Assembly (NCBI RefSeq): GCF_040436345.1
Contig: NC_133216.1
Span: forward strand, 18,667,292 to 18,731,291
Source: Pagrus major
Taxonomy: Eukaryota > Chordata > Actinopteri > Spariformes > Sparidae
DNA: 64,000 bases
Direction of reading: 5' to 3'
Program-made: the position numbers and the translations under genes
Part shown: positions 12,887-23,200 of the stretch, piece after piece
How the letters are laid out: each line of letters begins with the position of its first letter
Numbering within the stretch: position 1 is the stretch's first letter
The notes under the pieces: generated by a model
Told to the model about the DNA's origin: nothing
Database searches by the model: none
Seen by the model: the letters and a program-made list of their open reading frames with translations, nothing else

Positions 12887-15800
12887 GTACAGTTGTGCAA
12901 CATAACCATTGAAAACAGCAAAAAACAGATATGGTACAGTTATGGCACATCTGGATAACATCTGATACAATATAGTATAATGCACAACAACAACACACAA
13001 GATGACATGATGATGTGACCCAATAAGGAACACGATACAACACAATAAGATACAATACACCACACTAGGCGACATTACACTAGGCTTCAATGTGCTACGG
13101 TACTGTACAATTGGGCTATGCTACACTAAGCTACTAAACACAACATGTTACGAGCTACAATACATAATCCACAATAGACTACAGTATATGAGGCTACAAT
13201 ATACCATACTGTACGGCACAAAATTTTACATTAAGCTACACTTGCCAGCATATATTATTCAATGTGACATGACATGGCATGCTATATGCTATGATATAAT
13301 GAGCTACACTTGGCTATGCTACAGTACAGTACAATATACTATATACTACATTAGGGAACACTACACTAGGCTACCACACGATACACTGAGCTAAGATACA
13401 ATATTAATAGAGACAACATGCTATACACTACAGTAGTCTACACTTGGCTACACAATATTAGGCTACAATATGCTATGCTAGTGTACAGTAGAATATGCAA
13501 CATTAGGCTAGGTCAACACTATTGAAAGACAATATGATATGACAGGACACGCTATATGCTACAATACAATAGGCTAAAATGCACTACACTACAGAAAAAT
13601 ACGATACACTACACTTGGCTAGGCTACAATGCGCTATGCTTCAGTATGGTTCAATTATGCTATGCTACATTAGGCAACTATATGATATGCTTTGGTAATA
13701 TACAATAAGACATAACATGGCATGCTATATGCTACCATACAATAAGCTACACTAGGCTACAATGCAATATGCTAAGGTAAAATATGCTACATTAGGCTAC
13801 GCTACACTAGGTTACCATATGATGCGCTATGTTAAAATACAATATGACCAGACACAACATGCTCTACACTACGATAATATTCTCTACACTAGGCTGCACA
13901 ATATTAGGCTACAGTACGCCATCCTACTGTACGTAACAACATGCTACATTAGGCTGCCCTTCAGTAGGCTACAATGCGGTATGCTACGGAACGATACAAT
14001 GCGATATGTCGCGGTACAATATGTTATGACAAAATTCAATACGATATCATACAATAAAAAAACAGGTTACATAATGCATTGAAGAATAGCAGGATGCAAT
14101 ACAACAAACTTTTTTTCAAGTTGAAGTTCATTTTGTCATCAATATGTTAAATGTATGTATTTACATTGATATAATACGGAAGCCCTAAAGGGCCATGCAT
14201 TCATACATTTTATTTCCTCCGTTTTCCCGTGACAACGAGTTAATTTCATTTGTTTTCTCGAGATCTCAAGTTATTATCTCGAAATAACAACTGCCGTTTT
14301 CCCGAGATAACGGGATAATTTTCTCGAGATAACGAAACTTTGTTTTCCCGAGATAACGATATAATTAATTCGAGATCTTGAGAAAACAAAACTTTAGTGT
14401 AGTATATTAAATCATTGCAGGAAACATCATTCAGTGTAGCAATGTCAGAGGAGCATCTCAGGCCTATCATATCACAGTCATTATCTCGAGATCTCGAATT
14501 AATTATATCGTTATCTCGGGAAAACAAAGTTTCGTTATCTCGAGAAAATTATCCCGTTATCTCGGGAAAACGGCAGTTGTTATTTCGAGATGATAACTTG
14601 AGATCTCGAGAAAACAAATGAAATTAACTTGTTATCACGGGAAAACGGAGGAAATAAAATGTATGAATGCATGGCCCTTTAGGGCTTCCGTAGATATACA
14701 ATTTGATATGACACAATACAAATTCATATATGATTTGTACTGTATGTATGATCTGACAATGAGACACAAATTGACATGAAATACATACTGATAGCTAAAA
14801 TGCTAACTAATATGGTTGAAATTGATTTTGGTTTTAAGTGCAGTATGAAAAAGCGCATATTAAACATCTATCACTCCGGCAGGTTCCATTCTCTTCCTGT
14901 GCTGTATCAGTTTGCATCGCTTTGTCGGCATCTGCTATCCAGTGCGCTCCCTGTACTGGGTCAGCGCTCGTCGGGCCAGGCTGGTATCTGTTGCAGTGTG
15001 GGCCTGTGTTTTATTCTGCCAGGCACCCGTCCTCTACTTCTCACGAACTAGGTGATTTCAATTTGCATAACTCTCATCCTTTCTGTCTTTTCCCCTTTAT
15101 TCCTCCTTCACTTAGTTAATACCCCTTTTCACTGATCTGAAAGTGTTTTTAACTGCGGTCTATTGATTTTTGTGGGATGCCAATTTTGCCAAGTGCCTTA
15201 TCTTCTCGTGCCTTAATGGGACACCCTCGAATAAACAACCAACCTGCTGGCTACAAATTTACATTTTATTTCCTCCTATCTCTTTTTATGTGCTTCAATG
15301 CCAAACAAGGAAGCAGTAACATTTAATAATGCCAATTTATTTTAACCTCCTGTGCCAGGGATGTGGACACAGAGCGGGTCTGCTACGACACCACTAGCCC
15401 GGAGCTTTTTGATGACTTCCTGGTGTACAGCTCAGTCGTGTCAGTTCTCATGTTTGCCGTGCCCTTCATGGTGGTGATGGTGTGCTACGGGCTCATGGTG
15501 CGGAAACTTCTGGAGCCTGGCTGGGGTTCTGAAGGGGGAGCCGAGGGAGAGAGAGGGGGCCTGGCAGCCCAGCGTATGAAGCAGAAGTCAGTGAAGATGA
15601 TCATCATTGTGCTGGCAGCATTCATGCTCTGCTTCCTCCCTTTCCACCTCACTAGGAGTCTTTACTACTCGTTCAGATACCTAAGGCAGGTCAATCCAGC
15701 ACAGGTGAGGACCAACACTCTACACACTATTTTATAATAAATGTGTTACTTTAAAAGCTCAGTGTGTAATTTTTATGTGTTCATCAGATCAGCTGTAGTT

Positions 15801-15976
15801 TGCTGGAAGCCTCCAGTGTGGCCTACAAGGTGACCCGACCTTTTGCCAGCGCCAACAGCTGTATAGACCCCATACTTTACTTCCTGGCTGGGCAGGACGT
15901 CCGCAGTAACCTCACCAAGAAGATGAAGTTGTCCAAGTTGAAATCATCAAGTGTGAATGAGACAACGCAACTCTGA
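12553..15976 (+). CDS. p2ry2: P2Y purinoceptor (P2Y2/P2Y4-like), four coding exons
   Basis: Class A GPCR for extracellular nucleotides, at the plasma membrane. Coding exons are 12553-12886, 14883-15051, 15359-15704 and 15788-15976, giving 345 aa (human P2Y2 is 377). The start ATG has context AAGATGG, 17 nt after an acceptor. N-glycosylation sequons are at N6 and N12. P2Y hallmarks include [13 protein letters not shown] before TM1, WPF plus CKLIRFLFY at TM3, [15 protein letters not shown] in TM6 (the HxxR nucleotide-binding pair), [13 protein letters not shown] and DPILYF in TM7. Both expected extracellular cysteine pairs are present. The DRY position reads HRF, as HR(x) in P2Y2/4. The integrin-type RGD of human P2Y2 is replaced by DEN. 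The tail ends TTQL, a class I PDZ-type end. Human P2RY2/4/6 coding regions are intronless, so the three coding introns are notable. Assignment to P2Y2 rather than P2Y4 is tentative; position beside fchsd2 favours P2Y2. Confidence 0.88.
12960..14085 (+). repeat. Degenerate pentanucleotide-period array in P2Y intron 1
   Basis: For about 1.1 kb the sequence is built of diverged five-base words such as NNTAC, GCTAC, ACTAG and ATTAC, giving recurring strings like CTACACTAGGCTACAATATG. It has no protein potential beyond chance frames. It begins close to the exon 1 donor, whose ATATGGTACAGTT sequence is repeated at 12930-12942. Confidence 0.75.
14175..14692. mobile_element. Fold-back (long inverted repeat) element in P2Y intron 1
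   Basis: Two arms of about 210 bp (14175-14384 and 14484-14692) are nearly perfect reverse complements around a loop of about 100 bp. The outer ends are TACGGAAGCCCTAAAGGG and its complement. The arms consist largely of repeated TTATCTCGAGA or TTATCTCGGGA words. It encodes no transposase, so a non-autonomous DNA transposon is likely. Target duplication is unclear (GATATA lies near both ends). Confidence 0.85.
14883..15051 (+). CDS. p2ry2: P2Y gene second coding exon (TM3-TM4)
   Basis: The acceptor CCGGCAG is preceded by a poor pyrimidine tract. The exon encodes [13 protein letters not shown] and [11 protein letters not shown], then TM4, ending FSRT plus two bases. The donor is GTGATT. Phases of 1 in and 2 out agree with the flanking exons. 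Confidence 0.87.
15359..15704 (+). CDS. p2ry2: P2Y gene third coding exon (ECL2 to TM6)
   Basis: The acceptor TGTGCCAG ends at 15358. It encodes the ECL2 cysteine ([12 protein letters not shown]), TM5, a glycine/glutamate-rich ICL3, and TM6 with [12 protein letters not shown]. It ends with Gln at donor GTGAGG in phase 0. Confidence 0.9.
15788..15976 (+). CDS. p2ry2: P2Y gene last coding exon (ECL3, TM7, tail)
   Basis: After an 83-nt intron and a CATCAG acceptor, it encodes [19 protein letters not shown], the DPILYF motif and a short basic tail ending TTQL, then TGA at 15974-15976. Confidence 0.9.
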   Translation: MSCSLLEASSVAYKVTRPFASANSCIDPILYFLAGQDVRSNLTKKMKLSKLKSSSVNETTQL

Positions 15977-16294
15977 TCCAATACCTCAATCTACATTGGT
16001 AAAGATGCCAAAGGTTGTGGGGACATGGTTTGTGCTTTCTTCAAGAGTAGACTTTTCAATCTTCAATATCCACCAGTTGTCTGTGCAGCAAACATGGGAC
16101 TTCTGAGGGTTGGAATCTCCCCATGAAGAAGCAAGTGTGAAATTAAAACCAGGGAAACTTTAAAACCCTACTGGACTGTCAAAAAAGTACAGCTGAGCAA
16201 CACAGCATTCAGATTTCCATCCATAACCAGCAAAGGTGTATGTTCAGATTAGGAAAAAAATCAGATATACAGTCGACGAAGGCTGAAGGTTATA

Positions 16295-16300
16295 AATAAA
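16295..16300 (+). terminator. p2ry2: AATAAA polyadenylation signal, proximal
   Basis: A canonical hexamer 319 bases after the P2Y stop codon. A second hexamer is at 17282-17287; the sequence alone does not show which is used. Confidence 0.45.
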
Positions 16301-16830
16301 GATCTAAATCATGTAGCATATTCCTGAACTGAGGCATTAGAAGCCTTTAAAGGATTTCTTGAGTTTATATTGTTTGTTATTTTTGAATGTAAAGCGAGAA
16401 ACTAAATAATATGACGCTCCACAGCTGTGTTTTTTGTTAAGTGCTTGTTATCACCTGTAGTGTCTCCCACAGGTGATAACAAGCGCTGGTCAAATTTAAG
16501 ATTTTGGGCTGTTTAGCTCCAATAACATGTCATCAAATCATCCAAAATATACAGTACATTTAGGTGTTTATTTAGTCCAGATTTCTGTTCTGAAATGCAA
16601 ATTAGCACCTATTTAACTGGAAAGCCTTGTTTGCATATTTAAACAAATAATACAAAAACAATTGTCTTAATGCAAATAACTAAATAGGGACGTTTCATGT
16701 TTTTTTGTTTTTTGTACCCTGTTCACCCGTAGTGTTAGTTTACTGGACGACTAGTGCACCTGATGTTTGGACGTCTTTAAGCCACACATCAGATGAAGAG
16801 GGCTCAGATGTTCAGCCACTTTACTGGCTT

Positions 16831-17189
16831 TTAAAGGATAAGTTCAAACAAAAAGGAAAATTCAGTCATCATCTACTCAACCCCACGCCGATGGAAAGTT
16901 TTTTACGAAGTTTCGCAGTCCGCAAAACATTTCTGGAGCTTCACAGCAAAACAGCGCTGTAGCATTCTACTGAACAACTGAAGTAGATGGGGACTTGCTT
17001 TAAAAATATAACTAGAAATAAACATGATATGGCTCCTCACAGCTCGTCCAGCATAATCCAAGTCTACAAAAGCCCAAAGATTAGAAAAAGACGTTATTTA
17101 CAACATTTTTAAAGCCAAAATCTTCACCTGACTTGCCATTGGTGTAGATCGTGACTAAATTTTCATTTTTGGGTGAACTTATCCTTTAA
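16831..17189. mobile_element. TTAA-flanked MITE, AGGATAAGTTC type
   Basis: The ends are TTAAAGGATAAGTTC and the inverse GAACTTATCCTTTAA, with homology extending about 30 bases inward. A TTAA at each end fits a TTAA target duplication (Kolobok or piggyBac type). There is no coding content. Confidence 0.8.
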
Positions 17190-17856
17190 AGATGGTTTTG
17201 AATCTCCTGGAGAAGTATGTGTTTGTGTGTGTGTATGTGTCACTTTGTGTCATAAAATGTGAAGGAACTAAAAAATAACATAATAAACATCTATAATATA
17301 TACAGTACATTGTGGTGATACTTTTCATTATTTGTCTCCTGGACCAGAATGCTTTTGTTTAATCTGGATGATATCATTTGTGTCAAGTGAGATATAATTA
17401 TTGCATTATGGCTGTAGAATGAGTCTCACTGTCATTCTGCAAGACATTTACAACAGTTCATCCTTTAATGTTAGTTCACATATTATCTTTGTCTCTGAAC
17501 CATATGCTCTCTGAGCAGCTGTCTGGGTATTTGAAATGTCAGTCAATTGGCTTTGAGTTTAACTGTAATTTGTGGGAAGAGTAATCTTAGTTGCAGTGTA
17601 GCTGAGCCAGTTGGTAACTTCATTGGTGTTGGCTTCACTTGATTTACGCAATCGGTGGTCCTTTTGTCATGTGAAACAAAACCACCACTAGGGGGTTGTA
17701 CTGCCTTACAAACAAGGCTATGGCTGATGAAGCATCAGGAGTCTTAGCTCCCATTACAGACCCACACCTGACACATTCACAGAAAAAGCCACATTATTAT
17801 ACAGTTTGTTCGCAGTAATAATGGCAAACAAGACCACATTTAAAATACACCTCTTC

Positions 17857-17862
17857 TTTATT
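17857..17862 (-). terminator. relt: Candidate relt polyadenylation signal
   Basis: TTTATT on the plus strand is AATAAA on the minus strand, about 2.3 kb after the relt coding end. Another is at 18256-18261. It would leave roughly 570 bases between the convergent P2Y and relt transcripts. Confidence 0.35.
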
Positions 17863-18288
17863 TCAAGAGTAAAAACATCATACAGAAAAATGTAATATTA
17901 TAAATGCAATCTACAAACTTGATGAGATGAATGTTTTCTTTAAATCCTTCCCTTCTATCAGCAACACTTCAGCATGTCAAACATGTAATAATGATAATAA
18001 TAATCCTAATGAGAGCAAGAATAGTCATAAAAACAGATCAAATGAAAACATGTAACTGCTGCAAACAATAAATATCCAGTCCTCCAGACACGCTGTCATA
18101 TTCCTCATAACGACATAATAAGAAAAATTGAAAATGAGTAGCTCGATGATTATAGTACACTCTTTAAAAATCCCACGAGGATGTAAACTGAAGCCAACTG
18201 AGCTGCAGTGACTTTGAAGCATCTTAACCACTAATCCTCTGCAGCCGCTGGTTGGTTTATTTAATTAAACAATAAAAAATAAATATGC

Positions 18289-18312
18289 GTGTGTGTGTGT
18301 GTGTGTGTGTGT
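18289..18312. repeat. GT dinucleotide microsatellite
   Basis: A perfect GT run of about 12 units, inside the probable relt 3' UTR. Confidence 0.95.
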
Positions 18313-18795
18313 AAGTGGGAGTGGTTTCTTACAGTTATTAAGATTGCATAACTGGAGTCTGGATTTGTATGCTGCATGTGTGTGCAGGACTTTTAAAAGT
18401 TCATGATTAGAAAAGAAAAACACAAATGTTGCACTCAAATGGTTGAAAATCATATTTCTGTATCTATCATGTTGATTTTAAGCTGATATGCATGATGCGT
18501 GACAGAATTTAGCAGTTTTTGATCGATGGATTTGATATGTGTTTCTCTCATTGGTGCAGCATCTCTCACCTCATACATACTGTTTGCTAAAATTATAAAA
18601 GCCAGGTATGGTCTGTTTCTCTACACCCACCCATATTTACATATGTACATTCATTTACATGCTCTATTCTAAAAAAGTGATATCTGCCCTTCTATATTTT
18701 CAGCCCAGGTCTCAAATGACAATTGTAGCCTCTAACTGCCATTGGGATGCAGTGTTGTTCAAAAGAATTGCTGTGATACAGTATTGGGGCCAACT

Positions 18796-19220
18796 TTAAA
18801 GGAGACATATTCTGCTCATTTTTAGGTTCATAATTTTACATTGAGCTGCTACTAGAATAGGTTTACATGCTTTTAATGTTCAATGTTGTCTGAAACGCTT
18901 TGTTTTAGCTCCAGTCTCTTTAAGGCCCCACCTCCTGAATACCCAGTTTGCCCTGATTGGTCAGTCTACACAAGCCTGACCCAGCACCACTTACAACAAC
19001 AGGGCAGCTGTGCTAAATCAATTCTTACATGCCAAACTAGCTGCTATGCGTACGTTATGCAAAGGTGTGACATGGTGACGTAGTGTGATGTCACAAAGTC
19101 ACGGAAATAAAGGCGGAACAACTGAGGAGGCGTTTCAGGGGCAGTGTTTTCAGTGGGAGAGAGGAGCTTCTGTTGGTGCAGACTTAAAAATAAAAAAAAA
19201 ACATAATAGGTCTCCTTTAA
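18796..19220. mobile_element. TTAA-flanked MITE, AGGAGACATATTCTGC type
   Basis: It starts TTAAAGGAGACATATT and ends AATAGGTCTCCTTTAA. A second, diverged copy in reverse orientation spans roughly 39030-39365 and shares the CACCAACAGAAGCTCCTCTC block. Non-coding, inside the probable relt 3' UTR. Confidence 0.8.
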
Positions 19221-20135
19221 GAGCACATTTTGGTCCCTGATCACCTACTAGGACCTAATCTAAGAGTCTAAAAGTTACAAATGTTATCAAAGCTGACTGC
19301 AGGTAGGTGCCAATGCTGAATGAATGTTTCTCAAACCGCAGTGAGCTTCTTCTGTTAAGATTACATTCAACATCTACAAGGCCTAAAACCTCCACCCACC
19401 TGCAGTTCCCATGTGAGCAGAAGAGAAGCTAGATCACTTAACTATATATAAAAAATATTAGGAAACAAAAAAATGTTGAATTTGATAACGTTTTCCTCCA
19501 CGTAATACTTACTGTAGTGCTACTGTGGTCTTTAATCAAGTGTCATATGACCCAAAATAGATATTTTATGTCAGCTGAGCTATATTTGCTATTTGAAAGC
19601 CTTCTTAGTCATACGGGACTTGATTGAAGACGTTTTCTTCTGTTTTTAACGTACACACTTGTTTGTTTCAGTCTCTGCTGTCATTTTGTCAGTAATGTAT
19701 TCCACAGTGGTGTAGTCCTCACTTCACTGTACACAAGAAAAACTATGCATCTATTATAATGGGCGCATAAGCAAAAGTGTGCATATGTAGATGTGTCAGT
19801 CTACATGTACTCCATGTAGCCCATGTGTGGTTTTGCCCCTGCGTTTATGTTTTTTACATGGAAGCACAAATACAGGAGCTCAGAGTTTTCTCCTCCTCCT
19901 CCTTCCTTCTAGTGTCAGGTGTTGACAACTTTGTCATCACTTTCCACTCTGCCCTTTGAGTTGAACTTCCATGATACATCTGTAAAGTACAATGTTTGTT
20001 TATATAATAATAAATACAGTTGTAATAATCCCCTTATCGTGTGAATAGGAACAACTTCTTCCAGCAGGAGGTGGTTCTTGTGTCTTTTTTGGTGTCAGTT
20101 GTCTTGAAACACCCTCCATGCCGGCTGTCAGGTCG

Positions 20136-20201
20136 TCACCGAACGATGAGATCATCTTCAGCGAGGTAGTGATATCGTACACTGTCTCTCTGTCTCTTCA
20201 C
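20136..20201 (-). CDS. relt: relt probable terminal exon (frame unresolved)
   Basis: A very good acceptor (branch-like CCCTGAC, then TTTTGACTCCCTCTTCCAG) precedes GTGAAGAGACAG. Read in phase 0 it gives [12 protein letters not shown] then LAEDDLIVR and a stop, which loosely resembles the human RELT end. The upstream exon, however, leaves two bases, and then the first codon is followed at once by TGA. A third option uses an AG six bases downstream and reads on through [13 protein letters not shown] to about 20000. cDNA is needed to decide. Confidence 0.5.
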   Translation of the reverse strand: MKRQRDSVRYHYLAEDDLIVR

Positions 20202-23200
20202 CTGGAAGAGGGAGTCAAAATGTCAGGGAGGTGGCAGGATGAGGACGTGAAGCACAGAATGAAAGAAGGAGTGAAACTCTTTAGCCTTCTCGAAGCACTT
20301 GCATCTCGTTATTCACTCATTTGGGCTGATTTGATGCACAGATGATTGCCTACTTAAGAGATTCTTTTGAAATTCACCAGATAGTTCTGACAATAGGCCG
20401 GGCCACATGCTTACGGTAATCATGCTGATTCAGAGAGTGCTGGAACATGTGCACGAGAGGACCAGAGGAAACAGAAGAAACTCATTTCCTAAGTCATTTC
20501 ACAGAAACTCTCTGCTCATCTGATAAACTGATCATGCTGTCTGTCATTTCCTCTCCCAGTGAAACAGACTACATTATTCAGTGTTGATGATCTCAAACCA
20601 CTTTGCAGCACTTTAACCCCTAAGTGTGGAAGAAAATAGAGAGAGAAGTGGAAGGAGAGACGCAATTACAGCAAGAGGAGGGAAGGAAGTGTGCGTTGTA
20701 CCTCCTGATGCCGGATGATGAGGAACAGAAGGATTTCCCTCCAAACAGGGAGTTTCTTTGCTCCTGGGATGATGTCTTGGTTTCCACGACGACAGGTTTG
20801 TGCTCGGGGATCTGGGCGACTTGAAATCTGTCAGTCGAGCAAGAGATAAGATCACTGTTACATTCAGATAACATGGTAGTTTATATATAAACTTGTTATA
20901 TTCAAAACCCTTTAGCCCATTGTTTACAGATGGCTCTAGCATTTCTATAACTTATCTGGAGTGTGGTAAAATGTGAAAATGTCAGCGGTGAAAGATGAAT
21001 TGCGATGTTTTATGAAACAAAAAGGCCGTGGCTCACCTCCCCACAGACAGCACCGTCAGCTCTCCCTCCTTCCTCTCCTTCACTTCATTTCCTTCCACTT
21101 TTTCTACAGTATTTGGCACAGCAGCTTGTGTATGGTGGGTGTCCACAAACACTCCGCCCAGCAGGGGTCTCTTCTGCTGGTCCTTGGATGTGTCCAGGGA
21201 GGGCAGGATGAGGCTCTGAGGGGGCTTCAGAGGATCCTTCAGGGAGTCCAGGGGAGGGATGAGGACAGCGGGCCATTTTCTCTGGGCGCAGCGGGTGCAG
21301 CGGTAGCCGTGTTTGGGGGCCAGGCCCGAGAGGCCAGAGATGGTGTGGAGATGGGACTGATGGGGGCACAGCCTGGGGAGGGAGCGGAACGCGGACAGGG
21401 GAGACAGCATGGGGAACCTGGGAGGAAGAGGAAGGAGTGAAACTGATTAGATACATTTAAACACTTTTCAGGCGTTTTTACATTCAAATTAGTCAAGATA
21501 AAGGGGATTTTTTTTTATTCCATTCACTGTAAAGTATAATCTGTGATCACATACCCCTCATGATTTCTGGACACACACATACCCACGAAAAACACACACC
21601 GGTTCCCTCATCTTGGTCCTATATAGGGCCTCTTAATAGATAGTTAAAAGTGTGATATATAAGAATTTGCCACCTGTTGAATTCATACTCCAAACAAATA
21701 GGGGGGCAGCAAAGCACTTGAATAGCTGCTGCTAACTGTGTTCTCTTTATACATCCATGACTGTCGCTGTCGTTAGCTGGTTAGCTCAGTTAGCCCTGCA
21801 GCTAGCCAGAATAGTTTCACATCAAACTCTGTGAATTAAGGGGTTTATTTCAACCAAACCAGAGTGTATGCTTGTTGGATCAATGGAAAGACTAACCAAG
21901 CTGGTTTTGGCATGTTTTATGTTGTTATCTTTTACAATGTGTTGACAGAAGTTAAGCTGGTCTTAGTTCGGTAAAAGAGAGAAACTTGAATTCAGAGGGT
22001 GTATGGTTGAAAATGAGTGTCTTGACCTTTTTTTGGTTTTATTTTGGTTATTGAAAAGCTAAGAGAGCTTGTGGAAGGTGGAACTTGAGGTACAAAGTGT
22101 TGTGACGAAACAGGATGGGCCAGGGCTAGCTGCTTACAAACATTGCCTTTGTTCAGTGTGACTGTCTAAATGGAAAACAAATTGAGAATTAAAATGTGAA
22201 GTGCTCTGTGCACCCTGGGCTCTTTCCATTGTTATTTTGTGTAGAGAAAGGCAGAGCTAAAGCGATGAATGCAGCTGTGTCCCTGTGTTATATTAGTTAG
22301 TGGGTGACCTGTAGTAACCCCAGAACCTCCCACCACACACACAGGACCTGAAAGCTTTCCAGACTTCGGTGCATATCGCGCCTGTGTGTCAGAATGTTCT
22401 TGAATCTAAAGATCACATGTTACAGCAGCCCATTGAGCAGCAGAACACTGCCAGAGGCCTCTGTCACCTCTCATTATTGTGGATGTGGCATCTGTGGTAG
22501 AGTGCATAGGGGACATTTACCAACATGTAATATTGTGAGATAAGTTGAACTTAATTGATTCTGTGGGAGAAGCTTGGTCTGTAAATTGGAGTACAAAGAT
22601 GACAAATGATTCTTCAGTGTCATCTCCGGCCAGCGTTAGTTTACACAGCAGTCCAAACACTCACTGCGGTCTAAAGCAACATGTTGCTGGACTTGTTAGA
22701 TTAACCTCTAACTACTGCAGCAATCTTTTGACGGCCACAGATTACAACCAAATTTCCAGCCACAGCTACACTCGGCCGTGTAAATGGTGTGACTTTGAGT
22801 TACGTGACAGCCAATGAGCTTAGTGACAGAGAGGGTGTTTCAGCCTCATGACTCAAGAGACAGCGGTTACAAGTGTGTCAGACAATCACTTCAAACATGT
22901 GGGGGTGAGTCACTGCCAAGTGTCAGCTCAGTCCAGAGCTCCACTGAGGAAATGAATCCCGCAGTGAGATGACTTCTCTTAACGCTTTACTTTCCTTTTT
23001 GAACGAATAAATTGAAAACGTTTAGGCATGCATGTTCATTTCAAGGTGTAGAATACATTTTTAAGCTACCTATACGACTAAGTTTGTCGAATTCAGATCA
23101 AATTCAAAAAGTATGAAGTCAATCAAGAAGTGGAAAAGAAATAATATTATTAAATTGTAAACTAAGCTGTTATTTCCCTTTATTCACGTCATCACTAAAT

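Larger units (their letters stand above)
15977..17287 (+). other. p2ry2: P2Y gene 3' UTR (inferred)
   Basis: There is no coding signal after the stop. AATAAA signals are at 16295-16300 and 17282-17287. A TTAA-flanked miniature element (16831-17189) sits between them, so the longer transcript would carry it. Confidence 0.5.

Noticed and set aside
13092-14082. Tyr/Leu-rich open frames across P2Y intron 1
   Set aside because: They are produced by the pentanucleotide-period array (repeated CTA/TAC words), lie between coding exons, and have no family resemblance.
14246-14621. Two open frames encoding the same [16 protein letters not shown]-like peptide on opposite strands
   Set aside because: They are the two arms of the fold-back element read on each strand; the peptide repeats are a by-product of the TTATCTCG words.
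21005-21496. Long proline- and serine-rich frames on both strands
   Set aside because: They are shadows of the real relt exon 21037-21417 in other frames.
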